From NCBI GenBank assembly GCA_963971305.1, contig OZ020313.1, forward strand, positions 21,091,260 to 21,155,259: DNA of 64,000 bases. The letters are read 5' to 3'. Shown here one piece after another: positions 12,481 to 23,800 of the stretch (the stretch's first letter is position 1; every line of letters begins with the position of its first letter). This DNA comes from Arcuatula senhousia. Lineage: Eukaryota; Mollusca; Bivalvia; Mytilida; Mytilidae. Both the position numbers and the translations under genes were made by a program. A model generated the notes under the pieces. The model had not been told where the DNA came from, ran no database searches, and saw only the letters and a program-made list of their open reading frames with translations.

Positions 12481-12560
12481 CGCGTTATAACGCGCTTTTA
12501 TCAATTTTCCCGTAATAACACGCTCTATTATTCCGTAATAACGCGTTACTTTCGCGTTAT
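12481..12560. repeat. Cluster of CGCGTTAT / ATAACGCG motifs
   Basis: The cluster contains the perfect 14-bp palindrome CGCGTTATAACGCG (about 12481-12494). Several half-site variants follow (CCGTAATAACACGC, CCGTAATAACGCGTTA, TTTCGCGTTATG). It is CpG-rich in an AT-rich setting. Confidence 0.7.
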
Positions 12561-12569
12561 GAAATATTT

Positions 12570-13110
12570 AAATTTATAATTATCTACTCTTACTGATTGA
12601 CATCAGGGACATGCAGCGTGGGAATACTTAGAGAGCCCTAATTTTATCTTTCATCCATATATACCAATAATGAGAGCAACGGTCGGACAAATCGTAACTG
12701 AACAATCATTCTATTGCAAACCACGCTCGTTATTACATTTCACACTTTATTGCAAAACGGGTTGTCATATTAACAATAAACAATAACAATGTTTGCTATG
12801 GTGTAATGTTTAAAAATTCTACATGGTTACAACATATACCTACTATTTGCAGATTATGTGTACTTAGGTCAACTGACACAAACAAAACAAGATAAAATAA
12901 CATCATCTTTTTCTGTTCTATCTTAACAGTCTCTTCATATTTGCTTTAGATCAAATGTTTCATGTACTCTTACTTATCGACATCATGGACAGCAGGGGTA
13001 TTCTTGGAGAGCCTTTATTCTAACTTACTAATTAGAGGCAGCAAAGGACAATTTATATAGACTAAACTATATTATCTTATTGCAAGTCGCGTTATTACAT
13101 TTTATACTTC
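12570..13110. repeat. Diverged direct repeat, about 380-bp spacing
   Basis: The two blocks share GACATCA.GGACA, then TTGGAGAGCC / TTAGAGAGCC, a later GAG(A)GCA.C/A core, and GCGTTATTACATTT-type ends. They begin at about 12585 and about 12968. The region between them has no recognisable gene. Confidence 0.5.
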
Positions 13111-13417
13111 GTATACCGTAGACCCATCGTATGTTAAACACAACTTCGTACAGCCATCGTATAACTTCGTTTCTCTCTTCGGATATAATTCTCGACTAAT
13201 CTTGATAACATCGTAACAACTTCGTAATCGGTTCGCAGCTATTCGTATGTGCAACTTTTCTAATCGTTTGGCCATCGGTTCTAATCGCATACCCTTCGGT
13301 TTTGATTTTGATTTTTAGCAAGTTCTGGACTAACTTCGCAAGAAGTTGAAATTTTCACATTCGTGTGTCCATCGTATGTCAAAATCGGGACAGTGTGACG
13401 CCAGCATAATAAAATAA
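13100..13417 (-). repeat. Family M repeat, right-end copy
   Basis: It ends with GTGTGACGCCAGCATAA, the inverse of the edge at 6934. Inside are many spaced ATCGTATG, CTTCGTA and ATCGGTT motifs, which suggest degenerate short-period repetition. A poly-C/poly-A tract follows at about 13515-13537. Confidence 0.6.
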
Positions 13418-13851
13418 AATCATACACAAAAAGTTTATGTCGTTGACTTGTTATGAAAAATAGTAAGAGTCTTTTCTTCTGTTCATCTACAAAACAAGGT
13501 GTCTTCCCATTTACCCCCCCCCCCCCAAAAAAAAAACGTTTCACATTGACCCATTTATATGACATGTATGATGAATTGTATGAGTAAAAGTTACCTAAAC
13601 CCACTCAGGTCAATACTATAGGCTATGATATTCTAAAGATCGCTATAGATTTCAAATTTCTAATTGATTAGATATATATTATTGTCTTTTAATTTTCTTT
13701 ATATTTTGTATCAATCGGTGTTTCACCCCTTATTTTTTAAAGTGGCGGGGATCGTCAGCGGTTTCCACTTATTTATGCTCTTTATAATGGTACTGGACCG
13801 CAGCGTTCATGAAAAAAAGTTTTAATTGCTCTTTATCCTTAAGTTTTATAT

Positions 13852-14232
13852 GTTCTTACATAAGTTCTTGGAAAAGACCGGCTGATCTTTCACGAGTGAT
13901 AGAATTTTTCAGTCTTTTGCGAGTGGAGCGCAGCGGAACGAGTCAAAAGACCCCAAAAATTCTATCACGAGTGAAAGATCATTGCTGGTCTTCCAAGAAC
14001 GCGTGTAAGTACCTATTTCTTCCGTAAAAATCAAATTTTTATATTCTGAAACCTTAGGTGACTTCATTCTAAAAACCGAAAGTTTAAAATAACATTGCAT
14101 TTTATTGGTCGACATCATCTATCAATACCAGTACCGGCGGTTATTATTGGTTAATTGACCAGTGTGAGATCGCTGCACGTGCTCGCATCTCAACCTGGTC
14201 ATCTCACACTGAAAAGAGTCATTTACGGAAGA
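13852..14232. mobile_element. Compound foldback element, copy 1
   Basis: Arms of about 58 bp (13852-13909 and 13955-14012) pair through TTCTTGG..AGACC, GATCTTTCACGAGTGATAGA and the reverse. The centre holds a second stem, GTCTTTT paired with AAAAGAC. A further hairpin, CAGTGTGAGA paired with TCTCACACTG, lies at about 14160-14211. A near-identical copy is at 20728-21109. Similarity may extend about 10 bp left of the stated start. No coding sequence is present. Confidence 0.85.
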
Positions 14233-14335
14233 AAATTCTATTCCCAATCAAGTTTCCTTACGATATTTCTTGATTATTTGATTTCTTTTGAAACGTTATA
14301 AAATGCAATTTATCATACACTTTTTTTTGTTTTAT

Positions 14336-15261
14336 CCCCGGGGGGTTACTCTGGTGTTTTATGACGGGGGTGTGCATTTTGTAGATTGAAATTGGTACCC
14401 GAATCTATGTCAGAAAATCGGCAAAAAACATACCCAAATCTATGTGATTAGCAAAAAAAATACTCATATCTATGTCACGAAATATAAGTCAATTAAGGTT
14501 TTTTTCATTTATTAGAGCCTTATAAAATAAATTACAAGTCTCTTTCTTACTTAAAATGACATCTTAACTTCATTTAGCATCCCAAAAACACAAAAGACCC
14601 AAGTCTATGGCACCTTTTCTGTAACAGTTTTGACTCTCATGCCTATGTAAGGGACCGGTCAATATTTATTAGGGAGTTGGGACCGGTGCAATTAAAATTT
14701 CAAAAGCGAAAAAAGTTTATGTCCTACATATGAAAAAAGCAAAAAAAAATAAATGTCCTATATGTGTTGTAATGAAAAAAAGTTAATGTCCTATCAATTT
14801 TTAAACTTATTTCTATATACTCCTCATACAAATAAACTTTGTTGGATATAATATTATTTTTGGCTATATATTTTGCTATATCAAAGTGAAAACAATTATC
14901 TAAATTTTGCAACTCCAAAATTTTGTGAAATATTCTATTTGCTAGTTTTGGTAAACACTAACATTTTTTTTCGCAAAAAAAAAAGTTGCTGTCAGGATCT
15001 ATCAGCGCTGGTGGAAAAAAAGTTTTGGCCCTATCAAGATTTTCAAAGAAAAAAGTATGTGTCCTGCTACCATTTGCACTGGTCCTATCACTCCAATATA
15101 TATTGACCAGTCCCTAAGACATCAACAAAAATGGGTACCAAATCTTTGTGTACTGCTTCAAAAAAGATACCCAAATCTATGTAAAAACTTGTGAAAAATG
15201 GACCCATAAAAAATGCACATCCCGTATGTCGGTATATAGGGAGTAACCCCCTCCCCCGGGG
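14336..15261. mobile_element. Inverted-repeat element, 926 bp, with TTTTAT flanks
   Basis: The ends are CCCCGGGGGGTTACTC and, inverted, GAGTAACCCC(..)CCCCCGGGG. Imperfect complementarity continues through TGTGCATTTT. The flanks TTTTAT at 14330-14335 and 15262-15267 form a 6-bp direct repeat, taken as a target duplication. The interior repeats variants of ACCCAAATCTATGT and of ATGTCCTA. It is noncoding and looks non-autonomous; superfamily unknown. Confidence 0.85.
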
Positions 15262-15267
15262 TTTTAT

Positions 15268-16984
15268 CAAATACTTCAATAGGTAATTTTTTTTTCTAAG
15301 ATGAAATTGTATTCATTCGCGAATGAAAAAGTAGTTCGATTTTTATTATATTGATAAGGATATATTAATTACGTGATAAGAGACTTTACTTATTTACAAT
15401 ATATATTTTCTTTTTCTATCATGTTTTATTCGGAATGTCATACGTGCCTGCGACACTTTACCTAGCTTTAATAAAAGTTGTTATGGATTGTCCAATCAAA
15501 GAGTAGTAATTTTAAATTCTCATAGTAAACAGCCAATCATATTACAGAATTTTAAATCTATTACTATTCTTTGTCTAGTGGGTTGAACGTGGTGAGAACC
15601 GAGGATCCGACATTTTTACCTGTATCGGAAACTTCCTGGATATATGCACAATTTTTGTTTTAATTGGAAAACGATATACCAAATAAGAAGTGACAGTTCA
15701 TCTATTAGGTAGGTAAAATTACGAAAATAACGAGTATTTTACAATATTTTGAATGAAACAAGGTTTTGGACCGAAGCCAAGTAAAATACTACAATGACCT
15801 AAATATTTACAACCGTGGTTGTTCAAATTTGAATATAGTATGTTGTACGAAGTGCGATGTGTAATGCATGACAATGTTCCAAGTATAAATACATTTGTCA
15901 TAATTTTAAGGACAAATGTCATTAAATGTATCATGGAATGGTATGCAGTCGATGAAATTTTTAAAAAAGTTGAACTTCTCGAGTTATTCTTTTTTTAGAT
16001 CCCATAGTCGTAGAATAGCTACAGTTGTGTGACAAAAGTATTCGGTCAGTCTTAATTTTTTCCATTATTTTCTATGTAAATTAACAATTTTTCCAAAAAT
16101 TATTCTGAAGCCAATTGTCCATAATTCAAATTATCATTATCATAAGTATGCATTGTCCTGACTGTATTTATTGTTGTTGTTTGTTATCTCAATGAAGGCC
16201 CCAGGAAAGATTAGTTTTGTAAACTAACTGTGTAACCCTCTTTAAATAAAGCATTTATAATTATTATTATTATTGTGCAAATATGATGTTACAAAATTTT
16301 CATCACAAAAATGAATATATTTCACATGATTTCAAACATCACTTTGAAGTTGACAGTGTACAAGTACAAATGTTATTGTTTAACTTTCACTGTCTTTATG
16401 GCTATCATGCTGAGAGGTTACTGATTTAGCTGATGAAGATTGAGATAAGGAGGCTGTCAGATGAAAATCATCAGCTTTAATTTTCTTCTCATGCTGACAA
16501 AATATCATCACATTATGACAAAATGTCATCACATAAAGAAGAAGCTAAGTATCCTCACAAAAAGTTGTTACAGACTGTACAGAACAAAAGACAAAAAAAA
16601 ATGAAATTAAAATATTTCTAAATACTTTGGTGCAAACATTTTCAGAATGTTCTAAAATGACCTCAAAATAATTTTTCAAAACTTTTCATTTTAACATCAG
16701 TCTGTGAAATCAGACCAGTAAAAAAACCTGGCCAGTAAAAAACCATTGGGCAAGTGAAATTTGATGGAAATTTATATTGGTTACATAGAAAAAAATCTTA
16801 AAATCAAGGACGGGCAAGTGAATCTCAAATCCTACATTGTAATTTCCTACTCCATGTACTCTGTTGGTAACATAGAAACCAATGGAAAAATATTAAGTGA
16901 CTGAATTCTTTTGGTACATATCTTTATTCATAGGTATTCTAATTTGTCTTTTATATTACTTTCATACAGTGGTTTTTATTTCAG
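15268..16984. other. AT-rich DNA upstream of FoxN1/4
   Basis: No exon is recognisable. A probable retrotransposon 3' tail lies at about 16140-16275. The sequence up to 16984 is probably the end of an intron, because a TTTTTATTTCAG acceptor precedes the first visible FoxN1/4 exon. Confidence 0.55.
16140..16275 (+). mobile_element. Probable non-LTR retrotransposon 3' tail
   Basis: The run CTAACTGTGTAACCCTC, then TTTAAATAAAG, then an ATT trinucleotide repeat resembles the short-repeat 3' ends of LINEs or SINEs. No coding part remains. The call rests on style only. Confidence 0.4.
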
Positions 16985-16993
16985 GTAGCCATA

Positions 16994-17808
16994 ATGATGT
17001 CAAGTATGGCATACCCAAATGTAAATGATATGGATTTCTTAGATTCTGTCTCTCTTGACAATGACTTGCAAAAAGAAATGGAAAAAATTCTCCAAGGATC
17101 AGACAAGTTTACATTTGACAGTTATTTAAGTAATGGAAGTAATGCTGAAAACAGTAATCATGGATTTACATTTGATTCAAGTGCTACTATTGATGATTGG
17201 ATTTCAAATTTTCAATGTGAAGATGTTTCAAAGTTTAACCAAAACTTATTAGACAATTCATTTGAAATTGAAAACAATAATCCAAATTTATTAGTGAACC
17301 CACAAAATGTGCTACAACAGACAATTACACGACCATTCAAACAGATAACTCAGCCTGAGTCTGTGACTGTCAAAGTGGAAACTACAGAGGATGATGTTGT
17401 GGTTAGACAAGTCATGGGTACACAGTATCAACAAACAACACATAATGACAATGTAAGAAGCTTTGTCAAAATCCAGCCTGCTGTGACACAACAAAATTAC
17501 ACAATTGCTCATTCAAATGTTAATATTAATAACAATACTATTACTCATGTTCAAAACTTTAAGAACCAGCAAGAGTGTTCACCATACCAGAGATCTCCTG
17601 TCTTGGTTAAACACTTACACAATGGAACATCACAACCAAATAACTTTTCCTATTCCACATCAAGTACCCAAAGTGTGCCAAAGACAAATGAGCCTGTTGA
17701 GAAAGTCTTCCCTAAACCTGTTTATTCTTATAGTTGTCTAATATCCATGGCTTTGAAGAACAGTAAAAATGGTAGTTTGCCAGTCAGTGAGATCTACAAT
17801 TTTATGAC
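16994..17808 (+). CDS. FoxN1/4: FoxN1/4 exon 1 (first visible coding exon)
   Basis: It encodes about 271 residues: the N-terminal regulatory part and the start of the forkhead domain, ending in EIYNFM plus two bases of a Thr codon. The acceptor CAG is at 16982-16984 and the donor is GTAAGT at 17809. Confidence 0.93.
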
Positions 17809-20800
17809 GTAAGTACAATGTACATACATGTACAGTATATATACATTTGTACATGTATGCACATTTTATTTCATTTTCCAACTTCAAAATGTTGAAGTTA
17901 TACTACATTTAAGTACATGAGTCTTTGACGATGTACACATGTACAATGAATAAGAAAAATACTTTATTTTTCTTTTTTCTGTCAAATATTCAATTTGTAT
18001 TGATACATGTAAATACATTTTCCAACTTCATAATGTTGAAGTTATATTACATGTACATGTACATGAATAAAAAAAGTATCTATTTTTTATTTTTTCTGTC
18101 AAATATTCAATTTGTATTGATTTAAATGGGAATAAAGTATATGATAATTTATGAAAGGATATGGAGTAAATGAACATAAGACCACAACACATACATGTAT
18201 GTTCACTCCAACTGCAATTAATTTTTATGAGCTGAATGGCCATTTCAGAAAATTATTCCTCATTAGCAGCACTAGAACCTTATAAACAATGGAAATTCAT
18301 AATTCAAAAGATGTTCAAAATGCATAAAACCAAATGAAATCCAAATAAAATAATTCATTGTAATTGAAGGAATGGGACATGCAACATGTGCAGGAAAGTG
18401 AACATGTACATGTCATGATGTGCAATCATGTAGAGTTTGAGCAATCCGCATATTGTACACACTAGTGTAAATCAACATCTTTCTTTTTTTCTCATGAGCA
18501 ATATTTAAAAACAGATTTACATAGTCATGATAGTGTACATGTACATCATGTAATTAGGTAATTATTACATTTTCTTTATTTACTTTATATTACATGTATG
18601 TATATTCTTTGTTCATGAGATAGTAACTACTCCATGAATGAATTTCACACATGAGTAATTCTTGAGCTGTATTACCTGTCAACCTTTGACATGTAATTCA
18701 ACAGATAGATAATTCAATTAGTCTCTCTCTGTGTTATCCAATTAAATACATTGACAGCTTTATATATGAATTACTATTGTTACAAGAAATGAATACAATG
18801 TATGTCAGAACAATATTTATTCATTTAATTTACATCAAATATTCAATGGCATACAAAAATTTAATGTTGGAGTTTTTATTGAAAATGAAAATTGCATTTA
18901 CAGTTCATATTCAGTGATCAAGTTCAAACATGATGCTTTAAAACTTAAAATTTATGTAAAATTGTTTTTGAAATACAGATCACATAATCATGGATACATG
19001 TATAATATATGATTAGATGGTAAATTCATGCCAATTCATACATGTATGTACATGTACATTTGTACCTTAAGATAATATTAAACTTTTTTATGAATGTACA
19101 TTTGCATGATTTATTGTTTCAGGGCACATTTTCCTTACTTTAAGACAGCACCAGATGGATGGAAGGTATATTTTTATTACAGATTACACTGTATTTTATT
19201 TTTTTATTTGGAATCGGATTTTACTCTTTGTGTTTCTTTGAATTTTATGCCCACCATTGTCCACCCTATGTCCACGTCCACGCAGGGCAAGTTCCCATGG
19301 GCATGTCAAAAAAGTCACTGACTGTAGTGAACCCCGTTACATGATAATGAAAAAAATCCAATTTTCCAAATTATGACATCTATTAAACTTCAAATGAATT
19401 CAAGTTCAAAAGGAATACTGTATATATTAATTGTACCTTACAATGAATATACACGTACTTGCATTTGTCTGCACTATCCAGATTTTCAATGAAGCATTAA
19501 AAGCTAAAAAGCAATATGCGCCTGAACTTTTGCTTCTCACAAGCAAGGTTTTGCTTTAAGATTTTCTATACACAGACAACGTTTGCATAATTTTTGCCTT
19601 AATATTACATGTATACAGTACACTCAGAGAGGATTGATTCACATACTCTGATTTCAGTGTCCAGTGATTCACAGAGTTTCACAGAGTCAACTCTTAAAAT
19701 TCTCCAAGTAATTTCTCCCACCTGGGAGAAATTTATTACCTTTTTCGGAGTATTTTGGAGTTGTTTATTACTTTGTGTATTATAATCATTAATCATTTTC
19801 ACCTGACAAGAAAGACAGGAAATAGGTGCTACTTCAAAAGGTTTTCAAGGCAATAAAAAACTCCAAGCTCGGAGTAATTTATGACCCTTTGGAGGGAGTA
19901 CTCCTAAATCCCTCCTAGATTTTTATGGCTTTTCTTGGAGTTTCCTGGAGTCATTAAAAAATTTCCCTCCGAAATCAGAGTATGAGAATCAATCCTCTCT
20001 GAGTGTACTGTATGTATTAACAAGTTTGCTTCTTAAATGTACATTTATTCAGACAAGCTTTTTTTACCCCTTGAAAATATTTTTGAATTCAATCACTGTA
20101 TCATATTTTTTTTTCTCTCCAATTTATGCTACATGTGTATATACCATTTCAGAATTCTGTCAGACACAACCTTTCACTGAACAAATGTTTTGCCAAAGTT
20201 GACACTCCCAAAGTCAATGGAAATGCCAAAAAGGGTTGTTTATGGGCATTGAACCCAGAGAAAATTGAGAAAATGGATGAAGAAATAGCAAAACATAGGA
20301 AAAAGGATCTTGAAGCTATTAAACTGAGCATGTCTATGCCTGGTAACTATAGAAATTGGTTTTTTTCTTCATCAGACTGACATTTACATGAAACATATAT
20401 ACTGACTATCAAACATTATTGTTTTTTCATGTCATTCATGTACATGTAATAGAAAATTTGATGTGAATCAGTCCCATGTTCAATTCTTTGCCAGATTAGG
20501 TCTTATCTTAATACAAAGAAAGTACTTAACACTTCAAATAGTTTGTTGATCCAATCTATTGATAAGATATGGCCAAAGGGGGATAACTCAAAACTGTAAC
20601 AAAGGAATAACATATCTGGAATGTTGTTTATTAATTGATATGTAATTATACACTCTTTGATGTCTGCTAATTTACATGAAATAAGAGAAAGATTGATTTG
20701 TTTTTGTTTGAAAGATAAGATTTATAGGTTCTTACATAAGTTCTTGGAAAAGACCGGCTGATCTTTCACGAGTGATAGAATTTTTCAGTCTTTTTGCGAG

Positions 20801-23800
20801 TGGAGCGCAGCGGAACGAGTCAAAAGACCCAAAAAATTCTATCACGAGTGAAAGATCATTGTCGGTTTTCCAAGAACGCGTGTAAGTACCTATTTCTTCC
20901 GTGAGAAATCAAATTTTGATTCTGAAACCTTAGGGGACTTCATTCTAAAAACCGAAAGTTTAAAATAACAGTGCATTTCATTGGTTGACATCATCGATCA
21001 ATATCAGTACCGGCGATTATTATTGGTTAATTGACCAGTGTGAGATCGCTGCACGTGCTCGCATCTCAACCTGGTCATCTCACACTGAAAAGAGTCATTT
21101 ACGGAAGAATAACACATGATTTCAAATATTTTTTGAGAATGTACATGTATATTTAACTGTTGTCTAAATCATTAGAACATGTATCTACTTGAACATGTGC
21201 ATTATCATTTGTAACATGTAAGTGTACTACATGTATAATGCAGACCTGTCAAGTGTCACACAACTCGCGTGAGACTCACGCATCTAGTCAGCAATTTGGC
21301 GGCAAATTTCTTTGATCTTTTAATTTTTCCCTTTGATCTACCAATTTTTTAGCCAATCTCACGCAAGCAGCTCATAAAAACTTGACAGGCCTGTATAATG
21401 AATATTTATAACAAACTGTTTATCTACTGCAGGGGTTCAAATTAACATTTGAGAGCAAAAAGTCCAGGACTTTTTAAAGTTCGATGTGGAAAGTCCACCA
21501 GATGTTTAATTGAGAAGTCCTCAATACGATATACTGTACATACATGTACATGATGCAGGTCCAGGACTTTGGTAAATAAAATTTCAAAGGTCCTGGACCT
21601 CGGACCAGTGCTACATGTAACTTTAACCACTGTACTCTTTTAATAAATGGGCTTTTTGTTTTTAATTTGTAAATTTTTACAATATTTGATGTTTAACTTC
21701 CTTTTTTGGACCCCTTTCTGCTCAAATGACACATTTTATTGACATGTAAACAGTGTACTATATTGTTGTTGTTCTTTGTAACACATGGTTTGTAAATAGA
21801 TAAATATTGACAATGAGCCATGACATGTAGGGAAGAAAGAACTGTATCTGTGTATGTGTTTGTAGAAAAGCTGGAGCTGATAGAAGCTGGCAAAGCAGGT
21901 CCTGTTGCAGATGATCCTTCAAGTCCTCGCTGCTCCACGCCTCATATTCCTAAACAAGAAAGTGACTTTCTGATCAATGATAACCCTATAACTGATAACA
22001 GTATACAGATGGAGCAACCTCTCACAGATATAAGCTTACAGGTTAACATTTCATTCTAGAAATTATAGACATTGTCCATGAATTTATTTCACACATGTTT
22101 GTGACTTCATGTATTTTAGAAGGCAAATAAAAAAATGGTACAATATGTTAGGGGCAAAATTTGTCACACCCTCCATTGCAATAATAACTTCTCTATTCTA
22201 TTTTTGCCCTTCCTTTGAGGAATAGACGAGGATTGAGGCAAGACATGGATAAATGTACATGTATTGACTATCCAAGGGCTGTCATATGTGTCAACTTTAG
22301 TTTTGTGGAAAATGAACAAGATAAAAAGTTAAGTTTGTGACATTTTTTCTTGTTTTACAACATATATATTCATCTGATATGTATAATTTGCTGTCTTTGT
22401 AGAATGGTCTTTGGGATGATTTATCTGGTGAAATAAATGTAGTAGACTTACCTGTATCAACTAATCATGTTACACTTTCAACCACAACCATTCCTGTGAA
22501 AATCTCATTAGGTAGGTCAAAAATGTGATATATCTTTATTAAGTATTTATATAGTCTTTTCAAATGTAGTTTTAGCCATCATTCAATACCTATAAAAGGT
22601 GGAATACATGTAAGTATACATGACACAACTTACAAACAAAAGTGGCAATCTAATAATCTAATAAATCCACATGGAAGACAGACAATATAGCCTTCAATGT
22701 GACCATTACCTACAATGGACCCTACCACATTCTGTACATGTATAAACCCTCAACCAACGTATCTGGTTTTTATACAACCACAAAAATTTGGGGATATTTG
22801 GTTTCCGTGCGATAACTTGAGTAAATATTTACCAATTGTTATAAAATTTGGATATGAAGTTTGTAACCACTAAAGGAAGGTTGGTATTGTATTTGGGGTT
22901 TGTGGTCCCGACCTTTTAAGAAGAAAGGACCAAAAGGGGCTAAAATGGGTATATTGTCAAAACTTCTATAGAATGTTTGTTTTTATGTCCCGCCAACAAA
23001 GTTGGGGGGGATATAGTTTTTCGGTCTGTTTGTCCTTCCGTCCGTCCTTCTGTCCCTCACACTTTAGTTTTCCGCACTTTTTTTCGACATCCTTGCATAT
23101 ATTCAAAAGATTTTTGGTATGTGAGTCTACCATGATGAGTTACAGGTCAAGTTTGAGTTTCATTCCAGTCCACTTATTTCGACCTATAAATTATGGCCCT
23201 TGGACTTAGAAAAGTTTGTAAAAATAACAGTTAATTTCCCCACTTTTTTTCGACATTCTTGCATATAGTCAAAAGATGTTTAGTATGTGAGTCTACCATG
23301 ATGAGTTACAGGTCAAGTTTCATTCCAGTCCACTGATTTTGACCTAAATTATGGCCCTTGGACTTAGAAAAGTTTGTAAAAATAACAGTTAATTTCCCCA
23401 CTTTTTTTCGACATTCTTGCATATAGTCAAAAGATGTTTAGTATGTGAGTCTACCATGATGAGTTACAGGTCAAGTTTCTTTCTGGTCCACTGATTTTGA
23501 CTTAAATTACGGTCCTTGGACTTAACAAATTTTGTAAAAATAACAGTTTTATTTTATTTGCCAGCGCGCGGGGCACCAGTGTCATCTTGACACATTTCCT
23601 TGTTCATCTGATTTTGAAAATTCTTTTTTTATTGCATTTTTTTTTAATCTGTCAACTAAATGTTTCAATGTTTTTGATATGTTTTGATCCACCATTACAT
23701 TGCTACATGGGGCCAAAGAGTGGCCATACCCCCCAAAAATCAATTATATATTTGTGGCCCGAAACTTAAAAATCTCTTTTTTTTGTTGGAATCCTTGTGA

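Noticed and set aside
19094..19344. Open frames over FoxN1/4 exon 2 running into intron 2
   Set aside because: The GTATAT donor after GWK and the match of exon 3 to the next forkhead residues show that only 43 bp is coding.
22973..23209. A 78-codon plus-strand frame in family G
   Set aside because: It runs through the tail hairpin, the microsatellite and a module of a mobile element.
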